Virus record (IMG/VR): IMGVR_UViG_3300033145_000692
Coordinates: 36,908-100,907 of that record
DNA from: a virus
DNA: 64,000 bases
Reading direction: 5' to 3' (one strand)
In this document: in pieces, positions 51,957 to 59,793 of the stretch
Layout of the letters: the number at the start of each line of letters is the position of its first letter
Numbering within the stretch: position 1 is the first letter of the stretch
Notes under the pieces: model-generated
Told to the model about the DNA's origin: nothing
The model's database searches: none
Seen by the model: only the letters and a program-made list of their open reading frames with translations
Made by a program: the position numbers and the translations under genes

Positions 51957-52538
51957 TTATTCGGAATCGAGTGCTGGGAGATCAGGGATAATTATCCTGG
52001 TCTCTACCGTGTTGTTCGCCTGGCGAACAGTGTCAACCAAACGCTGAGTGATCCTGTCAATGATGGCCTCGTAGTCTTCGATGCCCTCAAGTTCTTCGAT
52101 CACTATCTGACACATGGATTTCGCCAGACCAAGAACTGCATTCCTCGCAAGAAGCTCACCTAGATTCTGTTCAATCTTGTGAGCGCTGCTGATCAGCTTC
52201 TCCATCGAAGCAATCATCTGGCTCAGTGGACCACATGCTGCGAGCAGGTCGTTATCAGACTTGACCATATTGAATCGACGTTCGATCAGGATGTGTTGGA
52301 GAGCAATGACATCTCTTAGCTCCTTCACAGGTTCCATCTCGTCAGACAGTCGGGCTAGTCGGACTTGGTCATCGGCTTTAGATAGCAAAAAACCACGTCG
52401 ATCTTTGGCAGGCTCCATGCTTCTGCCACCATGGGCTCGGCAATAGTTGGAGCCATGCTCGGCGAGGTTCCTACACTGACCGTCTGGGGCGCTCCCCTGG
52501 CAACGATTAGGATCGGACAGATCAGTGACTTTTTGCAT
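51957..52538 (-). CDS. candidate small terminase with N-terminal zinc motif
   Basis: The 193-residue product starts with a Cys/His motif (RCQGSAPDGQCRNLAEHGS, then CRAHGG) that I associate with the N-terminus of small terminase subunits in some phages. Long helices follow (LLAACGPLSQMIASMEKLIS). It is the first gene of the leftward late operon, after the promoter-like element. The separation from the large terminase by lysis-type genes is unusual. Confidence 0.5.
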   Translation of the reverse strand: MQKVTDLSDPNRCQGSAPDGQCRNLAEHGSNYCRAHGGRSMEPAKDRRGFLLSKADDQVRLARLSDEMEPVKELRDVIALQHILIERRFNMVKSDNDLLAACGPLSQMIASMEKLISSAHKIEQNLGELLARNAVLGLAKSMCQIVIEELEGIEDYEAIIDRITQRLVDTVRQANNTVETRIIIPDLPALDSE

Positions 52539-52639
52539 GATTGCCTCAAATAAAGAATCTTCCCCTATACCCTAGTAGTAACGGATAATTTCGACATAAT
52601 CTTCAGAAAAATCAGCATTTCCAGAAGATTACGCACAGA

Positions 52640-52655
52640 CCCTACAAATATAGGG
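52640..52655 (-). promoter_or_regulatory. promoter-like element, divergent form, for late operon
   Basis: The minus strand reads CCCTATATTTGTAGGG, preceded by AAAG. It aligns with AAAGCCATATATTCAATAGGG of the 8985 copy with a one-base gap. It is also a short palindrome (CCCTA/TAGGG). It lies 102 bases before the small-terminase ATG. Confidence 0.4.
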
Positions 52656-52727
52656 CTTTGACTCAAAAGTTTTTTGATCTTAATATGGAATTTCGTGAAC
52701 AATGTTGTACAGAACGTGGCTGAAATG

Positions 52728-52745
52728 CATATATTCAATAGGGAA
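52728..52745 (+). promoter_or_regulatory. phage promoter-like element, copy 2
   Basis: CATATATTCAATAGGGAA is identical to the minus-strand word at 8985-9002. It sits 28 bases before the ATG of the first gene of the rightward accessory operon. The arrangement suggests a start site for the right operon. Confidence 0.6.
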
Positions 52746-52773
52746 TCACTTCATCCTAGTCAAGGAGAACTCA

Positions 52774-53322
52774 ATGCAGCGACCACAACGTAAACGTACA
52801 ATCGCTATGGTACCGCGTTGGTTAGGTCAGAAACCGGCACTTCCAATGATTACTATTCCGGTGTACGTGGTACACTACCGCCAACTGGAGAGGTACATCG
52901 AGAAAATCTACAAGATGGAGGAGTACAGCATCGGAACGGCGACAGGCGCTCGCGGCGACATGACCCCTGAGGTTGATGTGACTGGGGTGCTACCGTCCAT
53001 CCACAACCTGGGTCAGTTGGTAGACAACATCCGCCGTGGACGGCGTACACGCAATCTGAAGATGATAATGGACTTGCTTTGTCAAGATGGGTTCATTCCG
53101 ATCGGCAAGTACACCATTGACATGTCAAAAGTCAAGGAGCCAGTAGAAAAGTACGCCGAGGTGTTGAGCGATTCGCAAGACTGTCTAGACAGACGGTGTG
53201 TCGCACTTAAGGAGGCGAACAAAAACGATGTTGGTTTCATGCGTCAGGTGAAAATCCTCGACGACAAGCTTCTCAAGCATCAAGAGCAACTTGCACAGTT
53301 GGCAGCAAGGAAACTCACATGA
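52774..53322 (+). CDS. conserved phage hypothetical protein, 182 aa
   Basis: AAGGAG precedes ATG 52774. The product (KRTIAMVPRWLGQKPALPMI) has an early basic/hydrophobic segment, RRTRNLKMIMDLLCQDGFIP and a coiled C-terminus. I do not recognise a domain; the family seems widespread in viral metagenomes from memory. It is the first gene of the rightward operon. Confidence 0.7.
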   Translation: MQRPQRKRTIAMVPRWLGQKPALPMITIPVYVVHYRQLERYIEKIYKMEEYSIGTATGARGDMTPEVDVTGVLPSIHNLGQLVDNIRRGRRTRNLKMIMDLLCQDGFIPIGKYTIDMSKVKEPVEKYAEVLSDSQDCLDRRCVALKEANKNDVGFMRQVKILDDKLLKHQEQLAQLAARKLT

Positions 53323-53579
53323 GCAACATCCCCAACGAGTTGAATGAGTTGAATGAATTGGTCGCCATCGTCGGTAAACTTGAACCCGGGGTTGTCAAAA
53401 GGATCACTCCGTCCCTGATTCGTCTGAGAAATAACCTCCAAAAGCGTTACAAAACACTCGATCAGGTTAAGGTTGCCCTTGATCAACTCAGGTTAGATTT
53501 GAAATACATTGTGTTTGATCTTGAAGCAACCAGGCGAGAGCGTGATAAGTTCAAAGCTCTCTGGGAGAACAGACCATGA
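53319..53579 (+). CDS. coiled-coil protein, 86 aa
   Basis: The product is almost entirely heptad-like helix (NELNELNELVAIVGKLEPGV, TRRERDKFKALWENRP). It overlaps the previous stop by ATGA. The function is unknown. Confidence 0.6.
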   Translation: MSNIPNELNELNELVAIVGKLEPGVVKRITPSLIRLRNNLQKRYKTLDQVKVALDQLRLDLKYIVFDLEATRRERDKFKALWENRP

Positions 53580-53953
53580 GCTACACTGACTACGTGCTCG
53601 AACACTTTGGTAAACCATACCACCATGGTGTACCACCTTTCATCAACATTGATCACACCTCGTTTTGTTTCACACACGTCGGTTCAAACTGCGGCGACAC
53701 GGTTGATATGTCGATCACCGTCCATCCAACGACAATCATCCATAGTATCTGGTGGAGAGGTAATGGATGTTGTTTTGCCATGTCTGCCTCATCAATGTTG
53801 GCAAAACATTTTGAAGGGTTATCCTTAGAGGACGTTTACACGTTCTCTAAGGAAGACATGTTGAAACTTTTCAGAGCACCTTGTCCATTGATTCGGGAAG
53901 ACTGTGTCCTCACCGGTTATAATGCACTCAAACAACTCCCAAGGAGTCTGTGA
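53576..53953 (+). CDS. IscU/SufU-like Fe-S cluster scaffold
   Basis: The 125-residue protein matches the NifU/IscU N-terminal fold. Conserved positions are VGSNCGDTVDMSI (Cys39, Asp41), WRGNGCCFAMSASSMLAKH (Cys65/66) and IREDCVLTGYNALK (Cys110). The three ligands and the Asp needed to assemble and release a [2Fe-2S]/[4Fe-4S] cluster are present. Length is typical of SufU (about 140). It lies two genes before the radical SAM gene, a likely client. ATGA overlap links it to the coiled-coil gene. Confidence 0.85.
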   Translation: MSYTDYVLEHFGKPYHHGVPPFINIDHTSFCFTHVGSNCGDTVDMSITVHPTTIIHSIWWRGNGCCFAMSASSMLAKHFEGLSLEDVYTFSKEDMLKLFRAPCPLIREDCVLTGYNALKQLPRSL

Positions 53954-54636
53954 TGTTGAAATTGCCAAACCTATCGAAGTTGAAATTCACCAGTGGAATC
54001 ATCGGAGGACTCATCCTGATTGTCACCATCAGTATGATCGCCGTCAGTATCCGGTATGACTCCGTCATTGAAATACCTGCGGTTGAAGTCCCAGAACCTC
54101 CTGTACCAGTGATTATCCCAGTGATCGAGGTACCTGAGGTACCTGAGGTACCCGAAACTGACCACAACATCATCGTAGAGGTGTCTGTTGAATCTTTGAG
54201 TGGAATGTACCAAGGTGGTGGTCTCCGGGTAGGGAATGTCGTCGTGTCGAGTGTGATGATTTTCATTGGTCGAAGTCAGATTGTAACAGTTGACGGTGTG
54301 GAAGCGGAAATCATCAAACGGGATGACAGGCTCGGTCTGATCGCGCTAAGTAGTGAGTTCAACTCAATGAGTATCAATGATGAGCCCTGTCTACCACCTG
54401 GAGAGTCAGCAACCATCTTTGGCACCAGAAAGTATGATGTTGAGGTCTTCAGATATGTCAAGGATCAAGATTGGATGATTTTGACCGGGGATATCCCAGC
54501 AAACGCCGCAGGATATCCTGTCATGCAGGGCTCCAACGTTATTGGACTCGTGATTGGTCTCAACAGTGCGAATGTCAAACAAGGGATCGCTGCCAGCAAG
54601 CAGGGGCTCGTGAAATTCTTAGGAGAACTAGAATGA
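53953..54636 (+). CDS. membrane-anchored trypsin-fold protein lacking catalytic residues
   Basis: The 227-residue product has an N-terminal membrane helix (GIIGGLILIVTISMIAVSI), a VPEVPEVPE linker and a beta-rich domain laid out like a trypsin-type protease. Where the catalytic His is expected it reads VVVSSVMIF, and the Ser motif GxSGGP is NAAGYPV. The Asp region DRLGLIALSS remains. It is therefore probably a non-catalytic binding or decoy protein. GGAG precedes ATG 53953. Confidence 0.6.
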   Translation: MLKLPNLSKLKFTSGIIGGLILIVTISMIAVSIRYDSVIEIPAVEVPEPPVPVIIPVIEVPEVPEVPETDHNIIVEVSVESLSGMYQGGGLRVGNVVVSSVMIFIGRSQIVTVDGVEAEIIKRDDRLGLIALSSEFNSMSINDEPCLPPGESATIFGTRKYDVEVFRYVKDQDWMILTGDIPANAAGYPVMQGSNVIGLVIGLNSANVKQGIAASKQGLVKFLGELE

Positions 54637-55490
54637 AGACTAACACGTTTAGCATCGTTGTCGGAACGTCAGCATGTAACTCGCACTGCCCGTTCTGCGT
54701 CTCCAAGATGACAGATACGGCTGCTTGCTCATCACCTGACTTCAATGAAGGTGACTTCAACATCGCCTGCCGCATCGTTGACCAGATGCGTAACGGATTG
54801 GTCACGGTGATGTTGACCGGCAAGGGAGAACCGATGCTGTTCCCCAGTCAGATCACCAAGTACATCGACTGCATCAACTTCAGGTTCCCACTCATCGAGT
54901 TGCAAACCAATGGGACTCGCATTGGCGAGCAAATTGAGAACCTCAAGAGATGGAAGGAGTATGGTCTCACACTGGTTTGCATCTCGGTTGTCCACCCGGA
55001 CAAGAAGGAAAACAACGAGATCATGGGAAACCCAGAAGATTTCAATTACTGGGAAGCCGTCAAGACGTTACAGGACATCGGATTGAACGTCAGGTTGAAC
55101 TGCACAATGGTTCGACATGGTGTTGACAATCTTGAAAAGGCTGAGAGGATGGTCCACCTGGCACACCTTCGCCAAGTCAATCAAATAACCTTCCGTGAAG
55201 TTGACTATCCTTCGGTTGGCAGCAGAGACATAACGGTCACCGCCTGGGTGAAAGCCAACAAGCCAACTGGTTTGTCAAATATGCTCCAACACTTTTTGGA
55301 ATTGAAAGGTGCCGCGCGACTACTGGATTTACCCCATGGTGGCATCATTTATGATTGGGATGGGCAAAATGTGGCTATTTCCAACTGTCTGACGGGCACA
55401 ACTGACCCCGATGACATCCGACAAATCATTTTCTACCCGGATGGAAGGGTAGCTTATGACTGGCGATACCAAGGGGCTCGACTACTCTAA
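54633..55490 (+). CDS. radical SAM protein
   Basis: The 285-residue product has the SAM [4Fe-4S] motif TSACNSHCPFC (Cys15, Cys19, Cys22), LTGKGEPML for SAM binding, and LIELQTNGTRI and CTMVRH strands of the partial TIM barrel. It is not QueE-like in its N-terminus. A C-terminal extension rich in Asp and Trp follows (YDWDGQNVAIS). It would cleave SAM to a 5'-deoxyadenosyl radical and modify a nucleotide, RNA base or peptide. The adjacent Fe-S scaffold could supply its cluster. The start overlaps the previous stop. Confidence 0.88.
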   Translation: MKTNTFSIVVGTSACNSHCPFCVSKMTDTAACSSPDFNEGDFNIACRIVDQMRNGLVTVMLTGKGEPMLFPSQITKYIDCINFRFPLIELQTNGTRIGEQIENLKRWKEYGLTLVCISVVHPDKKENNEIMGNPEDFNYWEAVKTLQDIGLNVRLNCTMVRHGVDNLEKAERMVHLAHLRQVNQITFREVDYPSVGSRDITVTAWVKANKPTGLSNMLQHFLELKGAARLLDLPHGGIIYDWDGQNVAISNCLTGTTDPDDIRQIIFYPDGRVAYDWRYQGARLL

Positions 55491-55500
55491 AGGAGAACCG

Positions 55501-55875
55501 ATGACGCAACACAGACCAGACTACAACATTTCATATACCGCCCAGAAGATGACTGAAACGATACCATGTCTTTGCAATAAAAATAGCGAACTGGTCAGCA
55601 TCGAACTGAAGAGGGCGGTCAAGTGCTGGCGACGGCGATACAAGAATCAGCTTGTCACCGACGCTGAGAGGGCGGAAGCAAGGGTGTGGGGCGGAAGTGG
55701 GATACACAAACACTATGAAAGGCTACGGCGGAATAGTAAGAGAGTACAGCGGGCAGCCAATGAGTACAAGGAAAGCCTGGTATTCAACTTCGAGCACGAT
55801 TCCGTTGCACTCATCTGGCAACCAATGCATCAACAACATTGGATATACCTCATAGAACGGAGCGTGACACTATGA
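55501..55875 (+). CDS. hypothetical protein, paralogue of next gene (124 aa)
   Basis: AAAGGAG lies before ATG 55501. The basic, helical N-terminal half (KRAVKCWRRRYKNQLVTDAE) is followed by a C-terminal strand pair (VFNFEHDSVALIWQPM) that recurs in the next gene (MFNVYEDCFVILVWDPV). The function is unknown. Confidence 0.65.
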   Translation: MTQHRPDYNISYTAQKMTETIPCLCNKNSELVSIELKRAVKCWRRRYKNQLVTDAERAEARVWGGSGIHKHYERLRRNSKRVQRAANEYKESLVFNFEHDSVALIWQPMHQQHWIYLIERSVTL

Positions 55876-56372
55876 ACAAGCGAACCTTCTCAGCGAACGC
55901 CAATTTCTACTTTGAGTACCACCATAACATCGACGACGAAGACGATCCACAGCAAGCTGTCGACGTGGATCAAAAGTTCTTCGGAGATGATCCACTGTTC
56001 CTACACGACCATTACGACTACATCCACTGCGAAGTGGTCATCGAAGACATCACCAACATGACAACCCCTGAGGAGAATGACGACATGTCAAATATAGAAC
56101 CGCGTATCGAGCTAGCAATCAGAGATTGGTGGAGCAACCGGTGTGAAAAAGAGGCACTCAAGGTTCAAGAGACAGAGATCGCGGTACAGAAGCGCGAACT
56201 CGTCGAAGAAGCCAAGGTACTCACCAGACGGCTCGAAGGGCTCACCGAAAACATACGTCGGCACCTGATGTTCAACGTGTACGAAGACTGCTTCGTAATT
56301 CTAGTCTGGGACCCAGTGATTGACTCCCACACGATCGAGGTCATGCGGAATGAGTTTGGAGATAAGGCATGA
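55872..56372 (+). CDS. hypothetical protein, paralogue of previous gene (166 aa)
   Basis: It starts at ATG 55872 in an ATGA overlap with GGAG upstream. An acidic N-terminus (NIDDEDDPQQAVDVD) precedes a coiled coil (QKRELVEEAKVLTRRLEGLT) and the shared C-terminal strands. It has no known domain. Confidence 0.65.
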   Translation: MNKRTFSANANFYFEYHHNIDDEDDPQQAVDVDQKFFGDDPLFLHDHYDYIHCEVVIEDITNMTTPEENDDMSNIEPRIELAIRDWWSNRCEKEALKVQETEIAVQKRELVEEAKVLTRRLEGLTENIRRHLMFNVYEDCFVILVWDPVIDSHTIEVMRNEFGDKA

Positions 56373-57016
56373 TCTACTCAAGACAAGAGATCGCCGACTC
56401 ACTCGACTATGCTGTTTTGAAACCTATAGCATCCAACCAAGACATCATTGATGGTGCCGTTTATGCCACAAAACACGATCTTGTTAGTGTATGTGTGGCG
56501 TCAGTGAATGTTTCTATTGCCGCCAGGTACCATCGGAACGTTTCATCGGTGATTGGCTTCCCACATGGTAACTCGCATCCGAAAGCCAAGCTACGTGAGG
56601 CAAAGAGGGCAATCAAGGATGGTGCCAAGGAACTCGACGTGGTCATCAACTACGGAAAGTTTCTTGGTGGTGATCTGAAGGTCATTGAAGATGACCTCGC
56701 AGACCTCTGCGAAATGGCACACGAGGACTACGTGATCGTGAAAGCGATCTTGGAAACCTGCTATTACACCCCGTCGCAGATCAAAACGGCTTGCTGTTGG
56801 TGTGAAAGGGCTAACGTTGACTACGTAAAGACTTCGACGGGATTCGGAGGACCGGCGACTGTTGAGACTGTTAAGCTAATGCTTGAGGTTACCCAACACA
56901 GTCAGGTACGTGTGAAAGCAAGTGGTGGGATTAAGACGTATGATGACGCTGCCAAGTTTTTGGATTTGGGCTGTGGTCGAATAGGCTCCAGCCGATTTGA
57001 GGAGTTGCTGTCATGA
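56369..57016 (+). CDS. deoC: deoxyribose-phosphate aldolase DeoC
   Basis: The 215-residue TIM-barrel protein keeps all catalytic residues: Asp90 in KELDVVINYG, the Schiff-base Lys154 in VDYVKTSTGF and Lys183 in VRVKASGGI. DeoC cleaves 2-deoxyribose-5-phosphate to glyceraldehyde-3-phosphate and acetaldehyde, and runs in reverse too. It would recycle deoxyribose from degraded host DNA. It overlaps the neighbouring genes by ATGA and precedes a deoxyribosyltransferase gene, so the two probably share substrate. Confidence 0.92.
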   Translation: MIYSRQEIADSLDYAVLKPIASNQDIIDGAVYATKHDLVSVCVASVNVSIAARYHRNVSSVIGFPHGNSHPKAKLREAKRAIKDGAKELDVVINYGKFLGGDLKVIEDDLADLCEMAHEDYVIVKAILETCYYTPSQIKTACCWCERANVDYVKTSTGFGGPATVETVKLMLEVTQHSQVRVKASGGIKTYDDAAKFLDLGCGRIGSSRFEELLS

Positions 57017-57558
57017 ACAGACTGAAGAACACGCGAGGCTACCTTGGTGGCGCAATGGATCGAGTCCCAGATGGTGGTGCGACATGGAGACGTAACATTC
57101 GTACCGCACTACGTGGATTGGGAATTGTCTGGCTCGATCCAACCCGCAAACCAATCGACATTGGAGTCGAGAATGATGTGTCAAGGAAGTTGCGGCACGA
57201 GTTCAAGATGGCTGGAGACTATGAGTATGTCACCAAAGAGATGAAACCAATCCGAAATGTCGATTTGCGAATGATCGACGTATGCGACTGGACCATCGTG
57301 AACATTGACGTCGAAGTCCATGCTTGTGGTACCTATGAGGAATTGTTTCTTGCCAACCAACAACGTAAGCCAATCATCATCCATGTCGAACAGGGGAAAA
57401 AAAGTACCCCCGATTGGTTATTGGCTACAGTACCACACCAACTCATCTTTAGTCGGTGGGATGAGGTTACCGGATATCTCTATGACATCGCGAAGGCTCC
57501 CAAAGTTAAGACATACGAGCGATGGAGATTCTTCGACTTCACGGGAGACGGTTCATGA
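57013..57558 (+). CDS. nucleoside 2-deoxyribosyltransferase-like protein
   Basis: The 181-residue product has GYLGGAMDRVPDGGATWRRN near its start and CDWTIVNIDVEVHACGTYEE, where Glu109 sits in the place of the nucleophile of the NDT family. These enzymes move deoxyribose between bases, or hydrolyse the N-glycosidic bond. With DeoC next to it, salvage or editing of deoxynucleosides is likely. The base preference is unknown. Confidence 0.75.
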   Translation: MNRLKNTRGYLGGAMDRVPDGGATWRRNIRTALRGLGIVWLDPTRKPIDIGVENDVSRKLRHEFKMAGDYEYVTKEMKPIRNVDLRMIDVCDWTIVNIDVEVHACGTYEELFLANQQRKPIIIHVEQGKKSTPDWLLATVPHQLIFSRWDEVTGYLYDIAKAPKVKTYERWRFFDFTGDGS

Positions 57559-57803
57559 AAAGACACGGTAGAACAAAACCCTACACCGAGAATGGAGTTA
57601 AACGACTCCCATGTGCTCGATGTGGGAAACCGGCAAAGCAACAGTGGATTACCTGCGCTGACGGGTTCTGGAGACCTATCTGTGTCGAGTGTGACATCAA
57701 ACTCAACGAGATGGTGCTGAAGTTCATGAATGACCCATGTTGGAAATCAAAGATGATGAAGTACCAAAAGGAGATGCAATGCAGAATCAAGAACAGCAGC
57801 TAA
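57555..57803 (+). CDS. zinc-ribbon protein, 82 aa
   Basis: Cys pairs CARCGK and CVECDIK bracket WITCADGFWRPI, a small treble-clef or ribbon layout seen in many phage proteins. GGGAG precedes ATG 57555. The C-terminus is a short basic helix. The function is unknown. Confidence 0.65.
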   Translation: MKRHGRTKPYTENGVKRLPCARCGKPAKQQWITCADGFWRPICVECDIKLNEMVLKFMNDPCWKSKMMKYQKEMQCRIKNSS

Positions 57804-58294
57804 TCAAATTGCTCACGGCGAATGGCAACTCCGTCGACATACACACCACCATTGTTGATGGTGTGTATGTAGGTACATTGCGACACCCAGTTGTCCATGG
57901 TGTTGGTGTCAACGTGTTGAAGGCGCTCATCATGGCTGCCTCACGGAAGAAGCGATACGTCATAAAGAACGATGGGTTCAATGAGACCAGAGAGTGCATC
58001 AGCGACTATGAGTGTAACTATGGGATCTTGGAAACCAATGAGAAGACAACCATCCAAGGGATGGCCGATCTACTAGTCAAACGCCATTCGATTCATATGT
58101 ACTTCAGGGATGGGCAGATGCACATTCTGATCAAAGAGGGTATGCAGATTCAAGGGCACGGTGCCACCCTCTTCAAAGCTCTCGCTGATGCCATACAAAG
58201 GCTCAAAGCCAATGCCAAGAGAAACGACATCTTGTATTCAGAAATTCTTGACGACATTGAGATGTACGAGCAACACTATGGAGAAATCGTGTGA
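57779..58294 (+). CDS. hypothetical protein, 171 aa
   Basis: AAGGAG precedes ATG 57779, inside the previous gene's end. The alpha/beta pattern (TTIVDGVYVGTLRHPVVHG, HIRDG-like strand HMYFRDGQMHILIKEG) shows two similar halves ending in ALIMAASRK and ALADAIQRLK. It may be an internal duplication. I do not recognise the family. Confidence 0.6.
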   Translation: MQNQEQQLIKLLTANGNSVDIHTTIVDGVYVGTLRHPVVHGVGVNVLKALIMAASRKKRYVIKNDGFNETRECISDYECNYGILETNEKTTIQGMADLLVKRHSIHMYFRDGQMHILIKEGMQIQGHGATLFKALADAIQRLKANAKRNDILYSEILDDIEMYEQHYGEIV

Positions 58295-58569
58295 GGACAG
58301 GACAGAACAGAACAGGACTTGAACTACTTGACGCGCTTTCCCTGGGTCCCGGTGGTGTACAAATCAACGTTACTGAGACCAGTGTGATCGTGACTACCAT
58401 ATACCGCCCAACGGTACGAGGTAATGGTGAAACACTTGTCGAAGCGACCTCTGACGCCGCTGGGAAGGTAGTTATGTACCACAAGAAGTGGGACAACATG
58501 CCAAAGCAAGTGATGGCTGCCGTGCGGATGTACATCGCCCGTCAGAAAATCCGATCAGATTCCATTTGA
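58291..58569 (+). CDS. hypothetical protein, 92 aa
   Basis: It starts at GTG 58291, which overlaps the previous stop (GTGA), with GGAG 7 bases upstream. It has the strand pair VQINVTETSVIVTTIYRP and a C-terminal helix. Its stop codon is inside the -35 box of the promoter at 58566. Confidence 0.6.
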   Translation: MRTGQNRTGLELLDALSLGPGGVQINVTETSVIVTTIYRPTVRGNGETLVEATSDAAGKVVMYHKKWDNMPKQVMAAVRMYIARQKIRSDSI

Positions 58570-58594
58570 CAAGACCCATTTTGTGTGATAGAAT
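58566..58594 (+). promoter_or_regulatory. sigma70-type promoter, possibly giving a leaderless mRNA
   Basis: TTGACA at 58566-58571 and TAGAAT at 58589-58594 are separated by exactly 17 bases. The expected start point, about 7 bases downstream, coincides with ATG 58601. Confidence 0.6.
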
Positions 58595-58600
58595 TGAGAT

Positions 58601-59179
58601 ATGAAGGACATCTATTTCATTGCCGACACTCATCTTGGTCATGAGGCGATCCTGCACCACATGCCAAAACGTGGGGAAGAATTCCGCGACATTGACGAGA
58701 TGGATGCTGGGATCATTGACTCAATCAACTATTATGTCAAGAAGGATGATATCCTATTTCACCTGGGCGACTTCTGCTGGCGGGCGGGACAAGCCGGACA
58801 CTATCGGCAGCGGTTGAACGTCAAAGAGATTCACGTGGCAAGAGGTAACCATGATGCCCCCTCGCTGCGGAAGCACGTGTCCTCACTCGATTGGATGATC
58901 TTCAGGAAGTTCAACTCGAACTTCAGATCAAATCTCCACTTTCACATGCAGCATTTCGCGATGGTATCATGGAGAAAGCAGCAGCATGGGGGGTATGGAC
59001 TATATGGACACAGCCACGGGCTCTTTGAAGACAAGTTGAACACATTTCAACCAGGTCGGAGAGCCATGGACGTTGGTATCGACCACGCTTTCACTCTCAC
59101 CGGAGAGTTCAAACCACTTCACTTAGAGGAATGTCTCTTTTTTATGCCCGACATCATTGAAGGGCGACCAGACCGATGA
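58601..59179 (+). CDS. calcineurin-like metallophosphoesterase
   Basis: The 192-residue product has all motifs in order: IADTHLGH, LFHLGDFCW, VARGNHDAP and LYGHSHG. It closely follows small phage phosphoesterases that act on nucleotides or RNA ends. It is shorter than the 435-residue HTH-linked phosphoesterase and lacks that HTH. A sigma70-type promoter directly precedes it. Confidence 0.85.
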   Translation: MKDIYFIADTHLGHEAILHHMPKRGEEFRDIDEMDAGIIDSINYYVKKDDILFHLGDFCWRAGQAGHYRQRLNVKEIHVARGNHDAPSLRKHVSSLDWMIFRKFNSNFRSNLHFHMQHFAMVSWRKQQHGGYGLYGHSHGLFEDKLNTFQPGRRAMDVGIDHAFTLTGEFKPLHLEECLFFMPDIIEGRPDR

Positions 59180-59793
59180 AACCTATCCCGCAGTTGACTA
59201 AGAGTGACCTTACCCGTTTCTGGGTTAAGGTTGACATGAAAGGTCCTGATGAATGTTGGAAATGGCTTGCGTACAGATGTAAGGATGGTTATGGTCGATT
59301 TGATCTCTGTCAGTCGCCATTTCGAGCACATCGTATCTCTTTTGCCATAGCAAATGGTGACCCTGGTGAGTTGAATGTCAACCACACTTGTGATAACCCA
59401 AGATGTGTCAACCCAGGACATCTCTGGAAAGGCACGATGCAAGACGGCATGACAGACAAGGTCATAAAAAAACGCCAGTCAAGTACGTTAGGTGAACATC
59501 AGATAAGAGAAATCCTTTTGTCAACTGAAACTTGTCAGATTCTCGCGGACAGGCTTGGCGTCAAACATCAAAACATATCGGCGATCAGAAGGGGAGAAAG
59601 ATGGAAACACTTAGGTGGTGGGCGACAGTCATGGGCGTCAAAAACCGGGTCCAGAGGTGTCACGTTCCACAAGGGAGCAGGGAGGTATCGAGCCGATGTT
59701 ACAATCAAAAAGAACCGATACTACCTTGGACTCTTCGATACCATTGAAGAAGCCACCACAGCAATCGCCACCAAGAAGAAGGAACTCAGATGA
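59176..59793 (+). CDS. HNH endonuclease with HTH and AP2 end
   Basis: The 205-residue product has the HNH core LNVNHTCDNPRCVNPGHLWK, an HTH (LADRLGVKHQNISAIRRG) and an AP2-like C-terminus (GVTFHKGAGRYRADVTIKKN). It is a typical free-standing homing endonuclease of phages. It overlaps the phosphoesterase gene (ATGA). Confidence 0.88.
   Translation: MKPIPQLTKSDLTRFWVKVDMKGPDECWKWLAYRCKDGYGRFDLCQSPFRAHRISFAIANGDPGELNVNHTCDNPRCVNPGHLWKGTMQDGMTDKVIKKRQSSTLGEHQIREILLSTETCQILADRLGVKHQNISAIRRGERWKHLGGGRQSWASKTGSRGVTFHKGAGRYRADVTIKKNRYYLGLFDTIEEATTAIATKKKELR

Noticed and set aside
54633-55490. QueE (7-deazaguanine pathway) identity for the radical SAM protein
   Set aside because: The N-terminus and the region around the Cys motif do not match QueE, and no QueC, QueD or FolE partner is visible.
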